DNA of 64,000 nucleotides from NCBI GenBank assembly GCA_951812525.1, contig OX638316.1, positions 1,770,630-1,834,629 of the forward strand, written 5' to 3'. Made by a program: the position numbers and the translations under genes. Position 1 is the stretch's first letter, and each line of letters opens with the position of its first letter. Origin of the DNA: an uncultured Poribacteria bacterium (GTDB lineage Bacteria; Poribacteria; WGA-4E; WGA-3G). Below the pieces are notes generated by a model, which did no database searches, was not told the DNA's origin, and was given only the letters and a program-made list of their open reading frames with translations. Below, piece after piece: positions 27,038-35,335 of this stretch.

Positions 27038-27098
27038 AACTTCATCTCCATAGGTCTCTCCGATCTCTATTTCTTACGCCCTAGTAAACGGTTTTCGC

Positions 27099-27150
27099 GA
27101 AAGGTGCAATAGAAGTTTCCTATTCAAAGGCATTCGCGACGGCGACGAGA
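27099..27150 (-). pseudogene. Remnant of a dockerin-like gene end
   Basis: On the - strand this reads LVAVANAFE-stop followed by AGGAAACTTCTATTGCACC, nearly identical to the 3' end and trailer of the DUF6259 gene (25105-25155). Nothing of the rest of that gene remains here. It lies between lgt and the DUF6259 gene. Confidence 0.75.
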
Positions 27151-27192
27151 TGGTGGTTTTTCGACGCTTACCTCCGATACACCCATCGGTGC

Positions 27193-27942
27193 TCAGTCTT
27201 CAACCACACGCGGACAACTCCGCAGGAAAAAAATCAGTCCAAGCCCTATAACAAACACAATAACACTAAAAATCTGCGGCACCGACATCCAACCCAACAC
27301 ACGCGGTGTAATACGCCAAAATTCCGCAATAAATCGCTCTATACCCAACAACATAAGACTGATGCCGAAGGTTGTCCCAGGAACGTTTTCAAACCTATGA
27401 CGCTGCGACCAGAGAATTCCAAAGAATGTGAACGACATAAGCGACTCATATATAGGGGTCGGGTGCACAGGAACATCGGTCGGGACAGTGCCGTTTGGGA
27501 ACGCCATCGCCCACGGGAGATCAGACGGGGGTCCGTAGTCGCCGTCCCCAGCAAGGAGACACCCGATTCTACCGATGCCGTATCCGAGGATGACCGTCGG
27601 TCCGATGATGTCAACTGTAGCGAAGAACGGGTTCGGAGCGCGGAGGACTACTATCGTAACAGCGAGACACCCACCGATGAGACCACCATACCATACCACT
27701 CCGCTCGTGGAGAAGAGTTCTTGGATATTTATTGCACCGTCCAAAAATGCGGAATAGAGTTTCGCGCCGACAATCCCACCGATAGCCGCCGCCATAACAA
27801 TCGCGGATGCCTGCTCTGGCACAAAACCGCGTCGTTTCAACTCATATTGTATCACAAAGCCGACTGTAATAAACGCAGTGGCTAACATCAAGCCAAAAGA
27901 GTTGATGCCGACAGGTCCAAAATCAATAAGGGTAGGATACAT
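27193..27942 (-). CDS. lgt: Prolipoprotein diacylglyceryl transferase
   Basis: 249 residues with about seven membrane helices. The Lgt signature is present as YGIGRIGCLLAGDGDYGPPSD (residues about 136-156, with the Arg of GRIGC), preceded by VWYGGLIGG near residue 80 and followed by HPTPIYESL. The enzyme transfers diacylglycerol from phosphatidylglycerol to the lipobox cysteine of prolipoproteins in the inner membrane, the first step of lipoprotein maturation. Length is normal, slightly short. One likely client, the lipoprotein at 43712, is in this window. Neighbouring genes are unrelated and it seems to be transcribed alone. Confidence 0.9.
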   Translation of the reverse strand: MYPTLIDFGPVGINSFGLMLATAFITVGFVIQYELKRRGFVPEQASAIVMAAAIGGIVGAKLYSAFLDGAINIQELFSTSGVVWYGGLIGGCLAVTIVVLRAPNPFFATVDIIGPTVILGYGIGRIGCLLAGDGDYGPPSDLPWAMAFPNGTVPTDVPVHPTPIYESLMSFTFFGILWSQRHRFENVPGTTFGISLMLLGIERFIAEFWRITPRVLGWMSVPQIFSVIVFVIGLGLIFFLRSCPRVVED

Positions 27943-28023
27943 TTATTCGCCTTCAATTGGTTTTTAGTATGTAGTAACGTGGAAATCGACTTTGAGATTT
28001 CACCGAGTCTTATGAGTGTTCTA

Positions 28024-30936
28024 CTATTTATGGGATAGATTGTAATCTTTTTCCTTAAGCGATATATGAAAGATTCCTTGGTGTTGGGTAGCGATGTAAA
28101 GTCTATCACCATCAACGACAAGTGAGCGAACTTTACCCGGAACGCTTGGGGAAATCTGCTCCCATTTGCCGCGTGTATCTGAGCGGTAAACCCCGGTATC
28201 GCCAGCACCATAAACGGTTCTGCCGTCTACAGCAAATCTGTTTATGATGACTTTATCGGTGAGTGAGCGCCAGTATGCCCCGGTCTCTGAAGATAGAACG
28301 CCGGTATCTGTTGCGACAAAAACCGTTGAACCTACAAAGACGATCTCGTTGAAACGGGTGAAAGGTCGTGGTAGGTTGGGTGTAACGTCTCTCCAACTAG
28401 TGCCGCTATCAAGCGACTGAAATAACTTTCCGTCGCGTTTCCCAACGTAGACGGTTTCCACTGAGACTGCCAACTTGAAACCATTTTTTAAGTCGGCATC
28501 AGATTGTTCAACGGGGTCTACCAATCCGGTGTCTATCCATTCTGGGGTACCAAGTTTCCACTTGAAAAGCCGCTGCTGGTATTCTGCGTAGAACGTCTTC
28601 CCACCGACGGCAAATGCTCCAGCTCTTACACGGTCTCCGCGACCTGACGCTTGTTGAACATCTAAAGCGGGGACATCTTGGATTCGTGTGAGCACATTGC
28701 CATCGGGGGATAAGCGGTATATCCACGGCTCGTCTCCTTCTTCTGAGATTGCATAAAGAATGTTGTCAGCTATCGCCAACTTGGAATCACCATAGAAGCC
28801 GTCGTCACGGAAATTCTCCGGTGCCGGACTGAAATCAATCTGAACGGTTTCCCACGAGTTTCCGCCGTCCGTTGATTGGACCAGGTCTTGATTGGGCGTA
28901 TGGGCATAAAGTCTGTTGTTATACGCAAACAGATCAAGTATGTCAGTTCCTATCATTCCATTCATAAACAGATGCCAAGATTTACCGGCATCAATCGTCC
29001 GATAAACACCTGTGTATGCTGCTCTGTAAAATGTATTCTCGCTTACCACAACAGATGGATAAGGACTGAGCGTGAACGCATGCATGTCATATCCGAGATT
29101 TGACCAAGTCTGTCCGGCATCTGTGGAACGGAATCGACTTAGAGCTTGTGCAAAGATAGATTGCCCCGCAACTAACAAACTGATGCCCGTTGGGACTTTT
29201 AGAGAGTGAGATTCATCTGCGGGAGTTATGTCAGCCCACGACGCTCCCAAATCAGTCGAACGGAAAATCCTGTTCATACTTGGACTGTCGTCATTCATCA
29301 TCTGTCGTATATCCATTGGCTTTGACCAGATCTGTTGAAATTCAAGAAAATTAGGACCTGTTGCAACATAGAGACTGCCTTCAGAGAATTCTAAGGAATA
29401 GATGGATCCGGGTACATCGACAAGCAATCGCTCCCAAACCCCTGAATTGAGACGGTAGAGTCCATTGTCCGTGCCAGCGAATAACGTGTCTTGGATCCCA
29501 GCCACTACAGAAAGCGTTCTGTCTGTCAACCCGTTGTTTAAAGGTTTCCACTGTTTGCCAGCATCTGTGGAGTGGAAAAAGCCGTTATTTTGCAGGGCAA
29601 GGTAGATTGTAGTATATGGTGCCTCACCCGTGAGAAAAAGTCCAATAGCATATCCATGAGGTCGTGTACAAAGTGGATCCCACGTTTCGCCGTTATCGAT
29701 TGAAGTAAAGATGTTATCATTAGAGAGAATATAAAGTATGTCTTGATGTTCTGCCATAGGGATCCGCTTAGGCACTCGGAGTTCTCTGGTGGGTATACCG
29801 CTATCTATGAAGGTCCATGCGGGTGTGTTCGGCTTTAATTTGTAGATACCTGTCGGTGAAGAGGTGTAGAGCGTTCCGTTGGATGCGGCAAATATACCGA
29901 ATGCGGGACCCCCTTGCGGTCCGGTTGACTGCGTCCACTGTGCCGAAGAAAAAATGCGTGAATTTTTCGATGCGTTGGATGCTGAGACCCGCTCAGAAAC
30001 TTCTGCGCCTGCACCTGTACTTTTACTGGTAGTTGCACGGCCTGGTTGATTTCGGACATCCTGTTTTTCATCAATATTAAGGATGATAGGAACATCAACG
30101 ATTTCAATGGTAGGTTCGGATGTTGCCTCAAAACTATAAGGTCTCTGAAATCGGGTGAGATGCCGATTGCTGACACCGAGTATGAATAATAGCATAACGG
30201 CAGCAGCACCGAAAGCAACCCATGGCAGCAGCGGTTTTGTAGTAGAAGCGGCTGTGGGTTTCATGTCAGGAACCTGGCGCATGATATTCTGGGTGAGGTT
30301 AGCGGGGACTTGAATGCTACCGAGTGTTTCGCTAATCAAGATTTCTTCTTCGCCTTGTAAACGCTGTCGTGCCCGATGCAGCCGACTCTGTATCGTGTTC
30401 GCTGATACCCCAAGGAATCTACCAATCTCTCGTGTTGTCATCTCACCGAGATAATAGAGTGTGACGACAGTGCGTTCACTTTCTGGAAGTTTTTTAAGAA
30501 GTCTTTCGACGATTGCGAAACGCCGTTCGGTTGCTTCCGTCTCGCGCTGATCGGAGACATAACGCTCATAAGCCAACTTATTAAGTTCTTTCACAGATGT
30601 ACCCTCCAGTGACTGCACCGCAGATTTATGCTTCCGCATCCAATTCAGACAGAGTCGGTTCGCAATGACGTAGAGCCAACCAGCAAATAGGGTGGGATTT
30701 CTCAGGGTTGAAAGTTTTTCGTATGCACGGAGGAAGGTGTCTTGTGTAATCTCTTCGGCATAGTGAAAATCGCCGATCTTCCGCCAAACGAGTGCGTGGA
30801 TGCTTTTTTGATACTTTTCAACTAAGATGCCGAATGCCTCGTCATCGCCTTCCAAGATATCGTAAATAAGTTGAACATCTTCTTCTATCATCGGATGCTC
30901 CATTGATTGGTTGTCAGTCAGGTGGTTATCAGCCAT
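28024..30936 (-). CDS. ECF sigma factor fused through a membrane helix to a Ycf48/BNR-like propeller
   Basis: 970 residues. Residues about 20-200 are sigma regions 2 and 4 (KYQKSIHALVWRKIGDFHYA; TREIGRFLGVSANTIQSRLHRAR). A single transmembrane helix spans 236-257 (LLPWVAFGAAAVMLLFILGV). After a linker, about 330-970 form a propeller of repeated SIDNGETWDPL, STDAGKQWKPL, STDGGNSWETV and SLDSGTSWRDV Asp-box blades, as in Ycf48 or sialidase/BNR folds. Topology predicts sigma inside and propeller outside, a one-protein transmembrane signalling device. Planctomycete ECF01-Gob factors with WD40 tails are the nearest known parallel. The start is uncertain among residues 1, 12 and 16. The frame is intact, so it is unlikely to be an assembly join. 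Confidence 0.85.
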   Translation of the reverse strand: MADNHLTDNQSMEHPMIEEDVQLIYDILEGDDEAFGILVEKYQKSIHALVWRKIGDFHYAEEITQDTFLRAYEKLSTLRNPTLFAGWLYVIANRLCLNWMRKHKSAVQSLEGTSVKELNKLAYERYVSDQRETEATERRFAIVERLLKKLPESERTVVTLYYLGEMTTREIGRFLGVSANTIQSRLHRARQRLQGEEEILISETLGSIQVPANLTQNIMRQVPDMKPTAASTTKPLLPWVAFGAAAVMLLFILGVSNRHLTRFQRPYSFEATSEPTIEIVDVPIILNIDEKQDVRNQPGRATTSKSTGAGAEVSERVSASNASKNSRIFSSAQWTQSTGPQGGPAFGIFAASNGTLYTSSPTGIYKLKPNTPAWTFIDSGIPTRELRVPKRIPMAEHQDILYILSNDNIFTSIDNGETWDPLCTRPHGYAIGLFLTGEAPYTTIYLALQNNGFFHSTDAGKQWKPLNNGLTDRTLSVVAGIQDTLFAGTDNGLYRLNSGVWERLLVDVPGSIYSLEFSEGSLYVATGPNFLEFQQIWSKPMDIRQMMNDDSPSMNRIFRSTDLGASWADITPADESHSLKVPTGISLLVAGQSIFAQALSRFRSTDAGQTWSNLGYDMHAFTLSPYPSVVVSENTFYRAAYTGVYRTIDAGKSWHLFMNGMIGTDILDLFAYNNRLYAHTPNQDLVQSTDGGNSWETVQIDFSPAPENFRDDGFYGDSKLAIADNILYAISEEGDEPWIYRLSPDGNVLTRIQDVPALDVQQASGRGDRVRAGAFAVGGKTFYAEYQQRLFKWKLGTPEWIDTGLVDPVEQSDADLKNGFKLAVSVETVYVGKRDGKLFQSLDSGTSWRDVTPNLPRPFTRFNEIVFVGSTVFVATDTGVLSSETGAYWRSLTDKVIINRFAVDGRTVYGAGDTGVYRSDTRGKWEQISPSVPGKVRSLVVDGDRLYIATQHQGIFHISLKEKDYNLSHK

Positions 30937-30986
30937 TAGCAGAGGGATTCAGAGATCCCGTCCTACAAGTGAACTAATTATTTTAT

Positions 30987-31466
30987 TCAATTACTGGCTT
31001 GCTTGAGTCTACCCCACAGTGTCTTTTGCTTTTCTGTGCTCGGTGAGACAGGAAAAAAGTTCTCCGGAACCCACTCAGGCGTCGCACCCTGAGATAATCC
31101 ATTTATTATCTCAACTGACGCACCGTTATCCACAGCATTTACGACATAGATGGCACCATCACCGAAGACTTCATCCACGGGAAGTCTCTCACCGGGTCCC
31201 GGCCACCGCACCACCTCCTTGAACGAATAAGCGATCCACGTTCCATCGGGTGACCACGTGTGTACAGTCCCTTTTTTTCCGTTACTGATTCTGAGTTTTT
31301 GTAGGTTCTTATCAGTGCTATCTATGAAGTAGAGCTCAGCTTTCCCTTCATGCTCAGAAATAAAAGAGATTGCCCGAATCATATCAGCTTCTGCATATAT
31401 GACGAGAAAACTACTACTGAGTAATAACGTGATCCATAACAGGGCATGTGTGAATCTTCTTTTCAT
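30987..31466 (-). CDS. Short exported PD40-like protein with WG-LK tail
   Basis: 159 residues from the ATG at 31466; the longer frame to 31505 is less likely because the signal peptide (FTHALLWITLLLSSSFLVIYA) begins here. The N-terminus (FISEHEGKAELYFIDST) and C-terminus (WSPDGTWIAYSFKEVVRW, GERLPVDEVFGDGAIYVV, SVSPSTEK-like PVSPSTEKQKTLWGRLKQ) match both ends of the 347-residue protein at 42251, but the central blades are absent. So it is an internally deleted paralogue with about two blades left, too few for a propeller on its own. It ends with the conserved tail and has the upstream box at 31577. Confidence 0.7.
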   Translation of the reverse strand: MKRRFTHALLWITLLLSSSFLVIYAEADMIRAISFISEHEGKAELYFIDSTDKNLQKLRISNGKKGTVHTWSPDGTWIAYSFKEVVRWPGPGERLPVDEVFGDGAIYVVNAVDNGASVEIINGLSQGATPEWVPENFFPVSPSTEKQKTLWGRLKQASN

Positions 31467-31576
31467 TATTAATTTCCTCCTAAAGCGTTGTATCCACAGG
31501 AACAAGTAGGATCAACGGAAATACAGAAAATAAAGAATTTAATAAAAAAGACGTACTGATATATGTTCCCGCTTGT

Positions 31577-31613
31577 TAAAGACACATTTTTACTCCGGAT
31601 GCTTGCATAAAAT
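31577..31613 (-). promoter_or_regulatory. Conserved upstream box, copy a
   Basis: On the - strand it begins TTTTATGCAAGCATCC and ends AAAAATGTGTCTTTAA. It lies about 110 bases before the short PD40 gene. Related copies are at 31791, 41172 and 43371. Confidence 0.6.
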
Positions 31614-31790
31614 GAATAAATTTAATTTTTTAGTGATGATCCGGGCTGGACAGATTTGAGGTTGAAAAGCAAGAAGTAGAAAAAAGGGTGTCTTTTTGAG
31701 AGGACTGTGTAGGTTCCACCGGTTAGATGGCAAAGTGCATTCCGCGCCTATCAATGTTTCTTTCAGAGAGGCTGAGTCAATTTATTTTAC

Positions 31791-31825
31791 ATTATGCACG
31801 ACTTTCCCTTAAAATTGTGTCTTTA
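31791..31825 (+). promoter_or_regulatory. Conserved upstream box, copy d
   Basis: ATTATGCACG then CTTTCCC and TTAAAATTGTGTCTTTA. The last 17 bases are identical to copy b upstream of the sigma-LRR fusion. It faces the LamG-like gene at 31924. With copy a it forms a divergent pair in the 457-base intergenic region 31467-31923, which otherwise shows no gene. Confidence 0.6.
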
Positions 31826-31923
31826 TAAGCAAACATTATGCGTCTAAACCGTGTTCCTTTGGACCTTGACACAAGCTTGTTATTGTGTATTAATTGTTGG
31901 TTAATACGTAAAGGAGAATTTCG

Positions 31924-32727
31924 ATGAAGTTAGCGGCGATTGGAATTACAATTTTGCTCCTTACCCTTCCGGCATCGGCGGAAACATTTCTAGCGGATTT
32001 TGACAACGGAAACTTGGACGAATGGCAAGAATTTAATATGCGCGATGCGCCCGACGGGACTTGGAAAATCATTAACGATGAATTGCATGGCGTAAGCCCA
32101 GATGCAGCAATACGTCTACTCACAATCGGTGATGAAACGTGGAGCGATTACACCATTGAATTCGATGTCAAACTTCTCAGAAAACGTGGTCGCGGAAATA
32201 TTACTGTTGCTGCTCGGATTACCGGAGATTGGGCAGCATGGTGCATGATCGGTGATGACCCATTTGGCGAGAATATTTCTATGGTTGCATATTCGGCAGG
32301 TAATTTTCGAGATCCTTCACCGTTTATTATTTTCGCTTCAGAACCGCATCAAGCTTTGAATATGCAGGAATGGACGAAACTTAAGTTGGGTGTTGAGGGA
32401 AATACGCTAAATTTTTGGATTAATGGAAACCACATTCTTGGACCTGTCCGACTTCCGAACCGTCAAACTTTCAAAAACTTTGACGTTGCCAGAAAGCAGC
32501 ATCTCGAAGAACATCATGCAGATGACGAGAATTGGCAATTTCGACCGATGCAATTAGGTAGGTTCCAAGACCTTCTAACAGGTGGAGTGGGTATAGGTCT
32601 CTCTAATCACACGGCAAGATTCGACAATATTGTCATTACGGGTGAAAGCATACCCGGCATACATGGCTTGTCGGTAGATCCCAGATCAAAAGTAGCGACG
32701 CTGTGGGGGCATCTGAAAAGTCCTTAG
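31924..32727 (+). CDS. Secreted LamG/3-keto-disaccharide hydrolase-like sandwich protein with WG-LK tail
   Basis: 267 residues. A signal peptide (LAAIGITILLLTLPASA) is followed by one concanavalin-like sandwich: FLADFDNGNLDEWQEF, WKIINDELHG, DYTIEFDVKLL, WTKLKLGVEGNTLNFWING, TARFDNIVITG. This is the fold of LamG and DUF1080 proteins, which bind or cleave sugars; no catalytic residues can be named. The C-terminus SVDPRSKVATLWGHLK is the shared tail. AAAGGAG lies seven bases before the ATG and the conserved box (31791-31825) lies about 100 bases upstream. It precedes the S9 peptidase gene by 61 bases and may share its transcript. Confidence 0.75.
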   Translation: MKLAAIGITILLLTLPASAETFLADFDNGNLDEWQEFNMRDAPDGTWKIINDELHGVSPDAAIRLLTIGDETWSDYTIEFDVKLLRKRGRGNITVAARITGDWAAWCMIGDDPFGENISMVAYSAGNFRDPSPFIIFASEPHQALNMQEWTKLKLGVEGNTLNFWINGNHILGPVRLPNRQTFKNFDVARKQHLEEHHADDENWQFRPMQLGRFQDLLTGGVGIGLSNHTARFDNIVITGESIPGIHGLSVDPRSKVATLWGHLKSP

Positions 32728-32788
32728 CACACAAGAGATGTCGCGCCCTAGAAAAGTTAACAGTTTTCCTCTTAAAAAGGAGAAAAGA

Positions 32789-35071
32789 ATGCGGTTTCCA
32801 ATGTTTAACCTACTGCTCTTCTGTTTGCCACTTCTTAGCATCAGTTACCTCACTCTCTGCCACGCTGAAAGTGATGCTGAACCACAGACTCGCACGTCTA
32901 AATTACTAAACCCGTCAGATATTATCCGAATAAAATCACTGGCATTTGATACAGTATTAAAACTCTCTCCAGATAGAAAATATCTCGCCTATACAGTGGC
33001 AAACCCTGAGCGAAAATCTATCTCTCTACCAAGAACTACAAAAGCCTCTAATTTTCTGCCGACCGGTGCCCTAAAGAATCACCACAATTGTGAAATTTGG
33101 GTTACACATATCAGCACCCGAGAATCCCATATACTCACCTCAGATGTAGGGGGCAATTGGGCACCTCAATGGTCCCCCAATGGACGTTATGTCGCCTTTT
33201 ACTCCGATCGGACCGGAACATCACAACTCTGGGTTTGGGACAGGATCGAAAATAAACAGCGGCGAATTAGTGAAAAACCGATCAGTGCGATATACGGTTT
33301 TGAGGTGCCGATATGGACGTCAGATGGGAAACATCTGATTACCAAGTTACGACCAGAAGGTGAAGATTATTTCAAAGTTAGCACATCCGATTCCGATGAA
33401 CAGGCTATTAGCGTCTGGGAAACTGGAACCGATGCACAGGCAGATACTGCGAGGAAAGCACAACGCCCTGGACACGTTCATGGAGATTTAGCCATTCTTG
33501 ACTTCGAGACTGGAGCGTCTTCAATTCTTACAAAGGGATTATACGCACTAAACATGCTTCTTTCTCCCAATGACGACGTAGTCGCTGTCCTCAACCTAAT
33601 AGGACAGGAAAAATTGACTTCCCAAGCAGAACTTTTTGAGTTGCTTTTAGTGCCCCTTGACGGAACTCCCATACAACGTTTAGCAACAAACATCACAAAC
33701 GGATTGCGAAATATCAGTTGGTCACCAGACGGGAAATATCTCGCATACATGCATCCAGATGGAATGTTTCTGGTTGCGACAGACCGGAATGAACAACGTA
33801 ATCTTACGGCAGACCTTGCAGAGAAACCTAACTTTTTCACACATGCACTGTGGAACGAGTCCAGTACCACTATTTTCTCTGGTTTCGATGGACACGTCTG
33901 GGAACTTCAGACAGACGGAAGTGGCGGACGCAAACTTACAGAAGGGTTAAATCGAAACATCCGTGAAATCGTTCCCGGAAGAAATCCATACACTGCCTGG
34001 GAATCAAATGACCCACATTCTATTTATCTACGGACCTATGATCCTAAGACCAAGCATGCTGGCTTCTATCAGGTCGAAATCGCTGAAGCACAGGCTATCC
34101 GTCTATTTGAAGCACCAATAAACATGACCGGTTTTTGGTGGGAAAGGAATCTGGGGAACAGCGAACAGATTGTTCATATAGCAGAGGCCGCAACTTATCC
34201 GGAGGAGGTATGGATATATGATATAACGTCAGGAAAACGCCGCCAGATTACTAACTTGAACCCGCATTTGTCCGACATTCGTTTCGGTGAAACTCGGCTT
34301 ATAGATGCTCAAACGACGGACAGACAACACTTGCAAGGTGCTTTGATGCTGCCTGTTGACCACGAGGAAGGGAAACACTATCCTTTGGTTGTGTTGATCT
34401 ATCCGAGTGTCAACTTATCGGATTCGGTTTATAATTTTGGATTTGGAACCAATATCATTAACTTTCAGCTGTTAGCAAATCGAGGGTATGCAGTGCTTGC
34501 TATCGATATACCGCTCCATACGAACGAACCACTCAAAGAGATACCTGAGTTCGTACTACCTGCAGTAGACAAGGTCATTGAAATGGGTATTACCGATTCG
34601 GATCGGCTGGGAATTATGGGCTATAGTTACGGTGGCTATGGCACTGTGGGCGTGATTGCTCAAACGACGCGTTTCAAAGCTGCTGTCGTCGGTGGTGGGG
34701 TCTATAATATAATCAGTTATTACAATTGGCTGGGTAAAGACGGGCGTAGCGGTGGCATTGGCTGGGCAGAAGGTGGACAGGGACGTATGAGTGGATCGCT
34801 GTGGGAACAACGCCAGCAATATATCGACAATTCACCAATATTTCACTTGGATAAAGTCGAGACACCACTCCTTATTTATTGTGGAGACGGATACGATGGG
34901 GGTGATTTCGCGCAATCAAGAGAACTCTTCTCTGCTTTACGTCGGCTTAACAAGACAGCGACCCTTGTTCGCTACCACAGTGAAATGCATAATCCGCCGA
35001 CGTGGCGTCCTGAGCACCGAGTCGATGCATGGGACCGTATTATGGGTTGGTTTGAAAACCACCTGAAATAA
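32789..35071 (+). CDS. Secreted S9 family peptidase (prolyl oligopeptidase/acylaminoacyl peptidase type)
   Basis: 760 residues from the ATG at 32789 (AAGGAG six bases upstream); the frame extends to 32738 without a signal. A signal peptide precedes an N-terminal WD/PD40-like propeller (LAYTVANPERKS, WSPNGRYVAFYSDRTG, WSPDGKYLAYMHPDG). The C-terminal alpha/beta hydrolase domain has the nucleophile GYSYGGYG (Ser613), an acidic residue in YCGDGYDGGD, and the catalytic His in HSEMHNPP (His734). The family cleaves short peptides, often after proline; the propeller limits access. Full length with all residues present. Exported, probably for peptide scavenging. Confidence 0.85.
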   Translation: MRFPMFNLLLFCLPLLSISYLTLCHAESDAEPQTRTSKLLNPSDIIRIKSLAFDTVLKLSPDRKYLAYTVANPERKSISLPRTTKASNFLPTGALKNHHNCEIWVTHISTRESHILTSDVGGNWAPQWSPNGRYVAFYSDRTGTSQLWVWDRIENKQRRISEKPISAIYGFEVPIWTSDGKHLITKLRPEGEDYFKVSTSDSDEQAISVWETGTDAQADTARKAQRPGHVHGDLAILDFETGASSILTKGLYALNMLLSPNDDVVAVLNLIGQEKLTSQAELFELLLVPLDGTPIQRLATNITNGLRNISWSPDGKYLAYMHPDGMFLVATDRNEQRNLTADLAEKPNFFTHALWNESSTTIFSGFDGHVWELQTDGSGGRKLTEGLNRNIREIVPGRNPYTAWESNDPHSIYLRTYDPKTKHAGFYQVEIAEAQAIRLFEAPINMTGFWWERNLGNSEQIVHIAEAATYPEEVWIYDITSGKRRQITNLNPHLSDIRFGETRLIDAQTTDRQHLQGALMLPVDHEEGKHYPLVVLIYPSVNLSDSVYNFGFGTNIINFQLLANRGYAVLAIDIPLHTNEPLKEIPEFVLPAVDKVIEMGITDSDRLGIMGYSYGGYGTVGVIAQTTRFKAAVVGGGVYNIISYYNWLGKDGRSGGIGWAEGGQGRMSGSLWEQRQQYIDNSPIFHLDKVETPLLIYCGDGYDGGDFAQSRELFSALRRLNKTATLVRYHSEMHNPPTWRPEHRVDAWDRIMGWFENHLK

Positions 35072-35228
35072 GCTTACCCGTGAAATTAATCCCAAAGACA
35101 TGGTCAAAAAGCTGCTCTTCCATCTATAGCTTGATTAAGAAGGTAGTTCGCGTGCTGCCCTGAACGAGCACACACTTTCTATCTCCTTTTCTCACTACCG
35201 GCGGCTTGTGAGCGAGATTATTCACTCG

Positions 35229-35285
35229 TCAAAAGGCATTTGCGATAACGACGAGGTCGAGGACATTGACGACCGCCATCGCTGT
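35229..35285 (-). pseudogene. Remnant of a dockerin-like gene end (frameshifted)
   Basis: On the - strand this reads VVNVLDLVVIANAF-stop, the usual end of a dockerin-like pair, but one extra G in the GGCGATGGC segment breaks the frame upstream. No other part of that gene is recognisable in the surrounding 264-base gap (35072-35335). Confidence 0.7.
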
Positions 35286-35335
35286 TAAGGTTGGGGCAGC
35301 TTGCCAAATGATTACGACTCGGAACAGCACTTCTA

